DNA of 64,000 bases from Verpa conica (taxonomy: Eukaryota > Ascomycota > Pezizomycetes > Pezizales > Morchellaceae). Shown one piece after another: positions 30,658 through 42,500 of the stretch (position 1 is the stretch's first letter; each line of letters begins with the position of its first letter). A model generated the notes under the pieces. That model ran no database searches. It was not told where the DNA came from and worked only from the letters and a program-made list of their open reading frames with translations. The translations under genes and the position numbers were made by a program. Location: assembly GCA_033030425.1 (NCBI GenBank), contig JAUFSD010000004.1, positions 2,046,001-2,110,000 on the forward strand, read 5' to 3'.

Positions 30658-32711
30658 ATGTCTACTACTAGACTCAACGCGTGTAGTGAGTGTGCGATGC
30701 ACCATCCTTCCTCACAACTACTTAAATGTAATTCTCTACAATCCCGATAGTGAGATATTTGTATAAGCTAACTAGTTGCGCAAAGATGCTGTTATCCTTG
30801 ATGCCGGATCTAGTGGTACACGCCTCTATATATACCAGTGGGACAAATGGCCTGGGGAGGACTGCAAAAGGGGTGCCTGTAAAGAAGGACCCGATTGCAA
30901 AGAATCCAAATACGAAAACACTGAAGTCCCCGCGGACAGCCTTTGTGATGAGCCCTGTCAGAAAAACCACTGCCATCGATATGCCCCACCACCAAAAATC
31001 AAAGAGATTTATAATTGGAAGAAGGAAGGAGGTTTGTAGCCAGCCTACTTATGTTTCATAATTTACCGTAATAAGATCAAAAACTAATTCGTTTATGACT
31101 ATAAATTTAGGCCTCGCAAAAGTGGCGGCAAATAAAGTCGGCGAATACCTCGACGATTTACTTGATCGTGCACGTCTATTCTTGGGCCGTGGCGTGGACA
31201 GAACAAAAACCCCGCTATATGTGCTAGGGACAGCTGGTATTAGGGATCTCGACGGCAAAAGGCAGAACAAGCTCCTAGAAGCAATGAAAAAACACACTAT
31301 AAAAGCTGGGTTTATGATAGAGGAGTGTCGGTTCATCTCCGGGAAGGATGAAGCACTCTATGGGTGGCTAGCAGCAAACTACTTGAATGAGAAGTTCTCG
31401 GCGCAAGGAATTTCTCATGGAGCGACATACGGCTATTTGGAGATGGGGGGAGCTAGCGCCCAGATTGCTTTCCGACCAACGAAGCAAGAATTGGGACTGG
31501 AGAATGTAGTGAACGCAGCGGACGCAGGAGAAAACGCGGAAAATCCAACGCAGAAGTATACCTCCAAGCTGGAACGAGTGATCCTCGGGAACCGAAAGTA
31601 TTATTTGTATACAAAATCGGATCCTCTTGGTGCGGACAAGGCATGGAGACACCACCAAGCTGCGTTGGAAACTAGGATTGAATCGACACTAGAAGATCCA
31701 TGCTTACCGATTGGTTACTCTTACTCAACCGACTATAAAGTCATCACGGGCAGCGACCCAGAGCAGATGTCTGGGAAGGTTGCTGAAAAGATAGCTCAGG
31801 AAGTGCAAGAAAAGACCCCCGGGATTCCAGCCGCTGAAAAGACTCCTGAGACCACCCAACAGATAGATTCTACGACTGAAGCTCCTAGCATAACATTCAG
31901 CGATATTCTTTTTGGAGCAGCTCTTATAGCAGCCCCCTTCACAATTGCGCAGATCATTAAAATGGTCACCCCATTAGTGGCCAATACAGCCACTGATTCT
32001 GTCAGTCAAGCGGAGCTCGACAAGATTAGCGAAGATGCTGTTATGGGGGCGATTGGTAAAACTGAGGGAAAGATACCCCTGACTGAGGAATTGACCAAAG
32101 AACTCGGCGCCAGCGTGGCCAGGGAAGTGAAATACGATAACTGCGAACGTACAACACTTCAAATGCTCCACTACCTCAATAGTCGTGGTCATACACCCTT
32201 GCCAGTCGAATACCCAAACAGCAGCGCTCCAGGACTGCAAAATGTTGATATCCTTCGCGATGGTCCAGATACTACTCAGGGTGCGGGTCGGGAGTTTCTC
32301 GGTGGTGCCCAGTTTTGGTACACAATCCGGGAGATCTTTGGGATAGGAGCAGATGATGATGATGAAACTGATCCGGACAAATACAACTTTACGAAATTCC
32401 GAGACACGGTAAAAGAGAAAGCCAACCAGCCATGGGATACCCTAAAAACCGTGATGCACACAGTTGACGAGAGGTTCTTGGTTAAATCGTTCTTTATGGC
32501 AGGATGGATTACCAACGTTCTCAAAGGTTACAAAGTCCTAGACTCCAAAGTTCCTGTGAAGTTTCAACCGTTCAATGGTTCGACTGAGCCTGGCGCTTGC
32601 GAGTTAACCTGGACCCTTGGCAAAGTTATACTACAATCTGTAGGCTGCAAGCCTGAGCCTATGGATGTTGCTAGTATTGATCCGGAAGAGTTCCCAGATA
32701 AGCTATCGTAG
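30658..32711 (+). CDS. GDA1/CD39-family nucleoside phosphatase (apyrase-like)
   Basis: Hydrolyses nucleoside tri- and/or diphosphates; specificity cannot be told. Exon model: 30658-30682, 30786-31031 and 31111-32711, giving 623 residues. The 79-nt second intron (GTTTGT..TTTAG) is well supported. The first intron is tentative: a CTAAC branch site sits 3 nt from one AG, so I use the next AG. Apyrase conserved regions are in order: ACR1 DAGSSGTR at residue 14, ACR2 LGTAGIRDL, ACR3 SGKDEALYGWLAANY with the catalytic Glu, ACR4 GYLEMGGASAQIAF, and an ACR5-like LTWTLGKV near the end. A hydrophobic segment (FGAALIAAPFTIAQII, residues ~355-378) is inserted between ACR4 and ACR5, where Golgi apyrases normally have none. 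No N-terminal signal is seen, so the protein may be cytosolic or anchored by that segment. Confidence 0.85.
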
Positions 32712-34152
32712 CTTGAGTTTGTGGTTCTGTTAAGTAGATGGCATTCAAACTATTTTATGCGTTAGCAGATGTTAGTGGGCACTCGGTGGCTTAAATATTT
32801 CACGGGGGATACCATTATTGGTGTTAAAGATTGGGACAGTCGCATATTTAGTACTTATAAGTTTTTCGTATTTGAATTGTATTTGCTTTACAACATCCTC
32901 AATGAAGCTACTCTAGTTAGAGAACACCTGGGTGAATGGGTTTATGTGTGAACAGATCTCTTTGGCAGGGCTATTATAAAAAACAGCTTGCGGTCTCTTT
33001 ATTTCGTTCGGATGTACTCTTGACCAAACCAAAAAAGGCTTTTCTAGAACTGTTTCACTTTTTCTTTGTCAGTGTCAATTCACTAGGGGCTAAAGCCAAA
33101 GGCTATATTGTCCAGGCAGTGCAATGCTTGAGCAAAGGTACCCTTACTCTGCGTCCTATAAGCGTTGCAGCTGACACAGCACAAATATCAGCCGTCGGGC
33201 TCATAAGAGATATCTCCCTATATTCCGGACCGGTGGGTAGTATTCCATCACTATCAAGGAGTATGGGAGAAGAAGGACTGGGCGGACTATAGCGAGGATA
33301 AGATTCTTCCGGGCTGTAGATGTTTAGGCACTGTAGTCCTTGCCAAGGCCTTCGGGGTTTCGCGACTATATTAAATTACCTTAATGTTGATCATTTGATG
33401 GTTCGCATAAGGGAATGAACCCTGGCCCTACCCACTGTGGGGCGTTCTGTTCTACTTCTGCTACATGAACGGAAATCGATGACCAAAACAAGAGATGGTT
33501 AGCCCTAGGCTACAAGGCTGCTCTCCATTATATCTATACTATATAGCTTGAGAGGACACCCAGTGCCCTATAGGGCCTATAATCCATCTAGCCCTTCAAC
33601 CCGGAGCCCTAGAGTGGACCCCCGGGCTGGTAAGGGGAGGACTATAAGTGGTAGGGCACCCGATCCTAGGGTAGACTACCCGCTCCCAGCACTGCTATGT
33701 AGTACTCCCTCAAAATAAAGTCTGTCGGCAAGTCTTGTAAGGACGGCTGCATCACATAGGTAGCACTACATAAATTACCAATAGGTTGTATTTCTTTGTG
33801 AGTAGTAAAACACGCCAAGCACCGGTAAAAGCTGCCCAACACAGCTTCAACACGATTTTTCTCAACAATGAATAGGCATGGGGGGAGCTGCTCTGCGCAC
33901 AAAATCTTACAATTTCATAGAACAATCATTGACCCTCACTAAATCACATAAAAGGCAAAAATTTTATAATAAAATTAGAATATAACGGTTAATAGCTTCT
34001 TCACACATAAAAACAGTGGTTCTAAATACTGAAAGTGGCATATCTCTTTTTTTAGATTACATTTGATCCGACCTTTCCTGCAAGGCATCATATCAAATAC
34101 TAAAGTCTTCCCCTCTCGCATTTTGAGATGTTCCGTGACTTTTATCTGAAAA
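32712..34152. other. Intergenic with relic
   Basis: No intact gene. A GC-rich palindromic stretch lies around 33550-33660 (GCCCTATAGGGC). A relic of a dispersed element lies at 33666-33902 (minus). The frames at 32769-33292 (+) are not recognisable. Confidence 0.45.
33666..33902 (-). repeat. Relic copy B of a dispersed element
   Basis: A 78-codon minus-strand frame whose SLQDLPTDFILREYY resembles the frame at 28.6 kb. Probably a decayed fragment of a repeated protein-coding element; family not recognised. Confidence 0.35.
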
Positions 34153-34415
34153 TCATAACGCTGTCGTTGCCGTTGGTGCCGCTAATAAAAAGCAACATAT
34201 GAGCTGCGGATTCCCCGGACATGGGCCTACAATACGTATCAGCATCTTGCCTCCAGCAGAACATTCACTGAGTACAAACCCCCAACATAGCCCGGAGGGC
34301 ATCTTCTGCCTGTAGGAGTTGCAGTAGCCGAGGTAGTAGAGGTTTCGGACGTTGCAACTTGTGGGACGCAGGCCGCGAGGGTGAAGAGAAGTGGAGAGAT
34401 GACGAGGAAGCGCAT
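34153..34415 (-). CDS. Small secreted Cys-rich protein, C-x8-C-x7-CC family, copy 2
   Basis: Exon 1 34415-34280 and exon 2 34226-34153 are joined over a 53-nt phase-1 intron (GTTTGT..TTGTAG, branch GCTGAT). The product is 69 residues. MRFLVISPLLFTLAACVPQV is a signal peptide. A Ser/Thr-rich linker follows, then CPPGYVGGPCPGNPQLICC and a hydrophobic Ala/Thr tail. The cysteine spacing is identical to copy 1 at 20.1 kb, and 9 of 19 residues of the core match without gaps. The intron has the same length and phase and falls at the same place. Function unknown; a possible effector, surface or antimicrobial peptide. Confidence 0.65.
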
Positions 34416-36150
34416 TCTTAGGGCGTGAGAAGTTAGATTGTGGCAAAGATGAAAGATGAGTAGTAGGGAAGGAAAAGAGGGCCGGAATGGCAAAGGTAAT
34501 TTATAGGACTTGAAAATTAGGGTAAGGGGATTCATCGGAAGTAAAGAAACGGGGTAGTTGTTTGCTTTGACAGAGAGCTGGGTCAGATCTGCTCTGTAAA
34601 TAGGACTATTGGATCGGAAGTTTTAGGGGCCGTAGGGACCTTTGGGGATCGGAGATAGACGCTGTTTATAGATAATATCAGCATATATAATTGCATGTTA
34701 TTCCTTACGTGCCCGCATATTTTGGGATTAACCTACGGCAGAGGAAACTTTAAAATACCCGTGTAGTATGTGACCCTATAAATTACTCCTCAATATGAGG
34801 TATATCAACTCCTCAACTTGGATAGCTTTCCGACAGTTTTAAGTTTACACTCCTATTTTTGCCTTGCAAAACAGGATACTGGTATAACCCCAGAGATGTG
34901 ATAGTACAACATGTTTTAACATAGCAGATCAGTCTTCCAATATAAATATAAAAACAAAAGACACCCGCGGTGGTAATCTATTGACCCCCTCCGTAGTGAC
35001 GGCTGAATTAATGTCTCACTGATATCAGAGAATTTGATAGATAAAGAGAAATTATGATTAGAGGGGGAAGAGAGGGCTAGTAGCAAGAGAACCGAATCTA
35101 GGTGGGGTGAATTGTGGGAACATAACTAATAGGGTCACTGCTATTATGTCTATACCCGGGGTTGGTTAATGTTTTTTGCATCGGGTAAGATACTGGGCAG
35201 GGCACAGGATCAAGGGAACGGGAGTTATTGTTATGAGGCTATTATTGGTGACTTCTGGGTTGTTGGTTTTGATTCCTTTGCTTTGGTCTATTCTCGTTGA
35301 AATATTATGTATATTCTCCGAGCTTAATGTACTATACGTAGTTTATTAATACATTCTATCACTCGATATCTAGTGATAGGGAGATATCGTGTTCCAACTA
35401 CCGATGTAACACAACCCAAAAGGCTGCATGCTTATTTTCTGAACAGCTAAGAGAACATAAGCTGCAAAAGGGAGCCAGTGTAACCCCATCAACTGAGTTC
35501 CGGTAGCCAGTAACATGTCGACATAAATACTACCGTTTAACCGAAGTTTTCGGCGGTATTTTCGTAAGCATCGGTATGCCGTAGATGATTAGCTACTGGG
35601 GGCCTGGAGTCCGAGCCTCTCTGTGCCGACACTTTCTAGAACTGACCCGTGCAATATTAACCCGGCAACAGAACTAACATCTCACCAATGGGTTAGGGTT
35701 ATCTGAAGCACAATAATCGAGCCACGTGATCTATAGAAACCACCACGTGAAATGTTGGGATACCATTCTCTTCATTATAGCCCCCCAACTTCCTCCTACC
35801 CTATCTAGTACAAACATAAGAGAACCCAAAAAATTTACGAACGGTATGCTCAGGCATATCACCGGCCCCTGTAGGAAATAAGCGGGGTGAACTCATGGAG
35901 AACCAATATAAATATCTATATAGGACTAGTACTATACGAGTTTATTTAAAGAAGGGAGAGATCGTACCCGGAGTTCTACAAGCATGCTGATGGAGAGCCG
36001 ATACCACCATTCCCCCCCGTTACTCCGCTGGGATAAGGATTGTCATCCTAATATGCAGCTTTCAGGCCTCCCACCAAATAATCCATAAAAAAGCTCCCTC
36101 ACCCTCCTATCTTTAACTCAAACCACGTCTGAACTTCATTAATATTCATC
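34416..36150. other. Intergenic, no supported gene
   Basis: AT-rich spacer. Contains GGGTTAGGGTT at 35690-35700 and two CCACGTGA sites near 35723 and 35743. No gene-like frame. Confidence 0.5.
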
Positions 36151-36407
36151 ATGTCTGAGAGTTACTCTTGTGGGGTTTGTGGAACATACGAGATAATGTA
36201 AGATCCTATCAATACTCTTTGAACCGGTCCATGAGAACTCATTCATATAGATCTCAAGAGCGGCCGGGCAGCGGGTCAACAGCGGCCAATTGCAGAGCGT
36301 GTGATGAATTCCTAGCTAGATCCCCAGGGACACTGTCTGCCTCTCGTGATACTAGAGGTGAATACTCAAGTCACTACCTCTATTCGTATATTCTACTAGC
36401 CATCTGA
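36151..36407 (+). CDS. Small protein with two CxxC pairs (2 exons)
   Basis: Exon 1 36151-36197 and exon 2 36251-36407 flank a 53-nt phase-2 intron (GTAAGA..ATATAG). Product 67 residues: MSESYSCGVCGTYEI, then a Ser/Gly-rich linker and NCRACDEF, then a Ser/Arg-rich and finally Tyr/Leu-rich tail. The two CxxC pairs could hold one zinc ion. The start has a good context after a C/A-rich leader. The last ~15 residues are hydrophobic and might be an artefact if another intron follows. Family not recognised; possibly the upstream part of a longer gene. Confidence 0.45.
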
Positions 36408-36612
36408 TACCACTAGATATTCCACAGACCTACGCAACCGTGTCGCATTAGTATTCATATACCGTAACCGTGCCCTGGAAGCCCTGAATTTCTGCTTGAG
36501 CTTACTGAGCCGGGAAAGCCCGGCGTGCTCTTCACATCCTAACTACAACCCTGACCTTGCGTTTAGAGGTCGATCCCTTCCTCTTGCATCTACCCGGAAA
36601 AATACTAATCTC

Positions 36613-37202
36613 TCATAGACCTTACCCAGTTTAAAAAATCCGACCTCGATCCTGATTCACCACCGCCGATCAACCTCCAGCCACACCCACACACAGAGCT
36701 TCTCTACACCCTCACTCTCGCTACCTTTGCTACATTCGGTCCAAGTGTATTTGCGGTCTCTTGCCTTCGCCGTGCATACCACACTAATCCCTACATTCTC
36801 CGGGTACTCTCTAAGTCTAAATCCGAGCGTACTGGTCCTGACTATGGCATGGGCGAGAAGGGCCAGCAGACGATGATGTACCTAATATATGAGCAGGCAT
36901 GGAATGTCCCTGGTGTGAGCGAGTGGTTAAAAGCCAGCGAAGAAGAGGTAAAGAAGAGAGCATGTGATGCGGTAGATTGTGGAAAGGTTGAAGAGAAAGT
37001 GGGTGAGTGGAAGCTTTGTAAAGGGTGCCGAGAGTGGTGGTATTGTGGGACTGAGTGTCAAACAAAGGACTGGAAGCAGGGCGGGCATAGGAAGATATGC
37101 AAGGAGAGTAAATTGGCATTAATGAGAGCGAGGGGGATGGAAGATGCGTATTTATATAAAAACAACCAGAGTTCCTATATGGACCGCCAACGGAGTAGTT
37201 AG
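36613..37202 (+). CDS. MYND-type zinc-finger protein (5' end unresolved)
   Basis: An open frame from about 36613, with no stop, enters an ATG at 36849 and ends at 37202. The upstream part (LLYTLTLATFATFGPSVFAV, then a basic stretch) looks coding but lacks an ATG, so an unplaced 5' exon is likely; from 36849 the protein is 117 residues. The C-terminal half is a MYND finger: CDAVDCGK, LCKGCREWWYCGTECQ, DWKQGGHRKIC, i.e. the C-x4-C..C-x2-C..C-x3-C..H-x3-C pattern that binds two zinc ions and short proline-rich ligands. MYND-only proteins are abundant in fungi and their partners are mostly unknown. Confidence 0.72.
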
Positions 37203-39546
37203 TAGGTAGGCTTGTATGAAGGTTTTAGTCTTGTGATGGAACCCCTGGCTACTATTTTGTATATCTCTTAATAATCAGAGAAAAATTTTAAAATTAAGAA
37301 CAAATACACTAGTCAGCCGGAAAATAAAGTCTACTCGGTTGGGTACATACAGCAGACAACGAATTCTATAGCTGAAAAGCAACCAACACTCCTAACCCTA
37401 CTCATATAAATAAACCCTACTATAGTCTTATGAAGCTCTGGCGTTTTTTAATGATAATGCCGGGTTAACGGTTCTTAGCTGTATAGGAGGTTCACGTTTC
37501 TTAGTACAAAACCAGACAGACCTTATTTTTGGCCAGTGATTATACTACTATCTAAACCTAGTTTCTATTTTCATCCCCGAAAAGTCCAATGGTGGACTAT
37601 ATATACTTTTAAATTACCTCACACTACAGACTCTGGAAAAGGTCCCGCGAAGACAGGGGTTAGCGAGCTAGAGCTTTGAGGCCAGTAATGTACTAGAACC
37701 TTAGCCGAGAACATCAGAGGCCGGTCATATTTGTCGGTCTTTGTTGGCGCTCTTTCTCGCTGATTGCACCTTAACACGCGTGTTAATGAACAGTACCTCA
37801 ACACCATACCAGAGTCACTCACCGGCGAGCCACTGGTAATCTCCGCCAGCACGCAATTACTACACACGCGGGGATGTTACGTGTAAATAAGCTAAAAATT
37901 TTATTTAATAACTAACCGAAATAAGAGTTAAAAGCAGATAGAGGAATAGAAATAAACCAAAAGAAAAGCTATATTTAGTGGAGCTCATGTTGAGGACCCA
38001 GTAATCCCACACTACGTTCAATTCATATTACTAATGGACATCCTAAGCGTCTAATATACCATATGTATACATGCATTCCGTAGTGAAATACATTTGTAAG
38101 CGAGTGACACGATGCTAAGTGACAACATGGGCTGGGCGCTATCTACCACTTGCCCCGTACTCTAGAATACTTGTCCTTGTTTCAGAGTGACTCCGGGCCC
38201 TTCGGCACCATGATGTGGCGTTAAATATTACATTGTGCCAAAAACTTTACACCACCGACACATCTACATCAAGGTGCATCACTGCATCCCGCATCATAAT
38301 ACACCTCTGCACCACATTGAACATTACTTTGAAAGAGACATTTAGTATAATGCTTGTGCTAGATAGGGACTATACTATTTATGTATTAAAGAACTTTTAG
38401 TGCACCGTTCCTCATCCTCAAGATTCTCCCCCCCATAGAACTATGCATAATAAAAATAGTCAAACTCAGACATCGGTTAAATAATAAATCTTGAGAAAGG
38501 CTATATAAGAGACGTAGGGCCGGAAGTACTTCCAAGTGGTAAAGAAGGCTTTTGGAGTATCCCTGCCGCCAAAAGACACAATAGATATTTACAATCGCTA
38601 ACCCTTACATCCGGTCCTCTGGTAGGAGAGCGCCAAGCATTGCCGAGCTTTGCAGCCACTATGCGCCTCCTAAGCCTCATAGAGCCACAAAGACATATCC
38701 TCCCACGGATGTGCAGGGTGCGGCACCCCACAAAACCTTAAATCTCACCCCTGCGCGTGTCTAAAACCTTAACTCCACTTCACTTGACACCAAATTCACC
38801 TAGAGAATTAATCAGTCGAATTGCCTGTGCTCGGTGTTTATTATCTAGTCTATATAGACTTAATTGCTTAAAGAAGTAAAATTCTCTACTCCAGGAGTTG
38901 GTTTAACCATATCCGGCTAACTAACTTCTACCATCCCATTTTCGCACATAAATTGTGTATCTGTCCCCTTTACAAAGACTTTAGACAATTTTTATATTGA
39001 TAGCTAATTGAAAAAGCAATAAACCTAGAGAATCCATCCTCTTATGTAAGGAGTATTCTGTAATCGTGGGGTCCTTTCCGTCCTATTTTGCTGTTACATG
39101 CTAGCGACTTATATCAATGACTCTTAATGGTACAGTACGGAGATCGCCTATCCTGAACCGTGTCCCTTATTTTACGACCGTTCCACCCTTTCCCAAACCC
39201 ATGCCCACACTAGAATGCCAACCCTCCACCAATGACTAACCCGTCTTAACAAATATTTACTGACCTAGCTATATTAGCATGGCGGTACATGAGAGCTCGG
39301 TAGATGTGGTATACTCACTTGATTAATTAGAAAAGAGACCGGGTTCCCGGGATGCAAATAGGAAAAACATCAAAAATAACGGAAAAAGAGAAAATATTGA
39401 TACAACCCACGTGTCAAATGCTCCTGACCCAAACCTCCCGCTGCGATATGAAAAGGGTAACTAGAAGAGACAGTATAGCATATTATGAAAGAGGAAAAAA
39501 CTACAAGGAAAAGCCACCTTACGCGCCGCTCTCAAACCTTCGCTCA
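37203..39546. other. Intergenic with relic
   Basis: No intact gene. A relic copy of the dispersed element lies at 37619-37867. A frame at 39352-39633 (+) overlaps the 3' end of the CHAT gene and is not supported. Confidence 0.45.
37619..37867 (-). repeat. Relic copy C of a dispersed element
   Basis: Shares ACAGGGGTTAGCGAG (37653-37667) and about 60 nt of flanking similarity with 28570-28640. All three relics have the same orientation. Minus-strand frame of 82 codons, no recognised domain. Confidence 0.4.
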
Positions 39547-42500
39547 TCAAGCGCCCGAGTGGATAAAAGATGTCCAGATTATTGGCTGCCTCGAATAATT
39601 CTTCCACAACCCCTTGACCGCCCGGTGAAATGAATGGCTAACCTTTGCATGATCCTTGCTCCCTTGTCCATCGAATAGTAAGCGATAGAACTCAACAGCA
39701 ACCTCTAGACAAGCTGCATCGTTCGACTTCCACAATGTCGCAAGTACGTGACTAAAGCCGGCAAGTTGAAACCCGCTGGCTATGTGAATAGATTCATCTG
39801 CTAGCTCAATTACGCGGTTATCGGCGGTGGAACAGGCTGATAGGTACGCTATCTGAGCGTTTTTGATCCTTTTGTCAGCTATGGTTTTAATTGTCAACCG
39901 GTCGATTGTGTCTTTGTCTTTGGAGAGGAGTAAATGACTCTCTGATGGGGATTTTGCATCAGGCACGCCGTGGCAGGCAAAATGAACCGCATGGGAAGAC
40001 TCAAGCTCTTCTAAGACTTCGGTAGCACTTGGGCTCTCCAGCAACATACAACCAGTAGCTTCACTTACTACACTGGAAATCATATACGCCTCCTGCTCAG
40101 CACTCGGGAGTGGGTTTGTTCCAGGTGTTGTTGGCATGGTAACGAGGAGAAGCTTGGTATCTGCCCCACTAAGGAGCTCTAGTCGTTTTTCGCGGGCATA
40201 TGAAAGTGCTTTGATTGTTGGTATGTATGATGAAATGGCTCGACTCATGGCATTATTAACGCCCGCTATATCGGAATAATCTCCGGCTGCATGGAAAGGT
40301 GCCGTAGCCAATGGCCCCACACCAATCCACCAAACCCGGGGCAGGGCACTATCGTCATCAATAGGACAGAAATTCAGTTCCTCGAATACTGGCTTTACTG
40401 TCGTCCTCCATAGCCAAAGGAGGAATTCGTGTAACTGTTGGTTTCTCGAGCGATAGGTGGAGGATTTTCCCTGGATAATGTCTTGACGTAGCTGCCTCAT
40501 CTGTTCTTCGACCTCTTTAAATATCAACCCTGGAAGCGGCAGCGCCTTTACGGTAGAGTTTGTCACAATTATAGCGTCGCTCCTCCAGTAGGTACTATTA
40601 ATGATAATAATCGGGCCCTCTACTGCAACTGCCATGAGATCATCTAGACTAGGTGGTAGCTGAAACCCTTCGAAGCCAGGTAACTCTCGAATGGATGCCC
40701 GTATTTCCCTAAATTCCTTAACGGCATTTATTCGTCGTTCGCGTACCTCCTCAAACGTATCGTCATTATAGCTAAGAGGGGAGTCAATCTCAATACGAAG
40801 GTTATCAAATCTGGTAAACATATCAAAATGTTTTGCTTGGAGCTCTGAAAGATCGCTTCTGTAATCTATAGCGGTCCCAATAATGATTCCTCGACCGAGT
40901 TCCAGTAGCATAAGAGAATGAGCGGGCGTCTTTCCAGCCTTGAGGGCTACCGAGGCGGCCCGTGGTGCTATTTGGGGGACATCGGACAACTGGAGCTCCT
41001 GACTCTGAGTATTTCGCTGTCGATGTTGCGGGCTTACATCAGGGAGCAGTTTGACAGCCTCTTCGAAAAGTGAGCTAGCTTCCTCCAACCTGTTGTTAGT
41101 AGCAAGAAGGCCGGAAGTGATATTTGCTACACCGATCCGTGATTGTGGTGGTAATAAAACGCTACTCCACGCCTCTTGACCAACCTTAACTGCGTATTGG
41201 ATGTCCTCTATATTTTGGCTTTTCTTGAATCGGCGAAGCAGCAATAATTGAAGTCCGGACAAATACCTTGCGTGGTGGGGGTGATTTGCCGAGGTTGATG
41301 CTATAGATTCTTCGTACGATTTGATGGCATTCTCGATGTCTTCCATATCTCCTAGCCGCCTGTACCTATCACCAAGGCGGTTGCTCAAGTTGTTCAACAA
41401 AGATGCCCGATCAGGGTGATTGGCAGGGGTTGCTGCAACTGCCTCTCTGCCATGCTTGATAGAGTTCTCAAGGTCTTCCATATCTCCTAGCCGGCTGTAC
41501 CTATCACCGAGATGGACGCTCAAGTTGTTCAACCTAGATGCCCGATCAGGGTGATTGGCAGGGGTTGCTGCAACTGCCTCTCTGCCATGCTTGATAGAGT
41601 TCTCAAGGTCTTCCATATCTCCTAGCCGGCTGTACCTATCACCAAGGCGGTTGCTCAAGTTGTTCAACCTAGATGCCCGATCAGGGTGATTGGCAGGGGT
41701 TGCTGCAACTGCCTCTCTGACATGCTTGATAGAGTTCTCAAGGTCTTCCATATCTCCTAGCCGGCTGTACCTATCACCAAGGTGGATGCTCAAGTTGCTC
41801 AACATAGATGCCCGATCAGGGTGATTGGCAGGGGTTGCTGCAACTACCTCTCTGACATGCTTGATAGCGTTCTCAAGGTCTTCCATATCTCCTAGCCGGC
41901 TGTACCTATCACCAAGGCGGTTGCTCAAGTTGCTCAACATAGATGCCCGATCAGGGTGATTGGCAGGGGTTGCTGCAACTGCCTCTCTGCCATGCTTGAT
42001 AGAGTTCTCAAGGTCTTCCATATCTCCTAGCCGGCTGTACCTACTACTGAGATGGGCGCTCAAGTTGCTCAACATAAATGCCCGATCAGGGTGATTGGCA
42101 GGGGTTGCTGCAACTGCCTCTCTAACATGCTTGATAGAGTTCTCAAGGTCTTCCATATCTCCTAGCCGGCTGTACCTATTACCAAGGTGGATGCTCAAGT
42201 TGTTCAACCTAGATGCCCGATCAGGGTGATTGGCAGGGGTTGCTGCAACTGCCTCTCTGCCATGCTTGATAGAGTTCTCAAGGTCTTCCATATCTCCTAG
42301 CCGGCTGTACCTATCACCAAGGTGGATGCTCAAGTTGTTCAACCTAGATGCCCGATCAGGGTGATTGGCAGGGGTTGCTGCAACTGCCTCTCTGCCATGC
42401 TTGATAGAGTTCTCAAGGTCTTCCATATCTCCTAGCCGGCTGTACCTATCACCAAGGCGGTTGCTCAAGTTGCTCAACAAGGATGCCCGATCAGGGTGAT

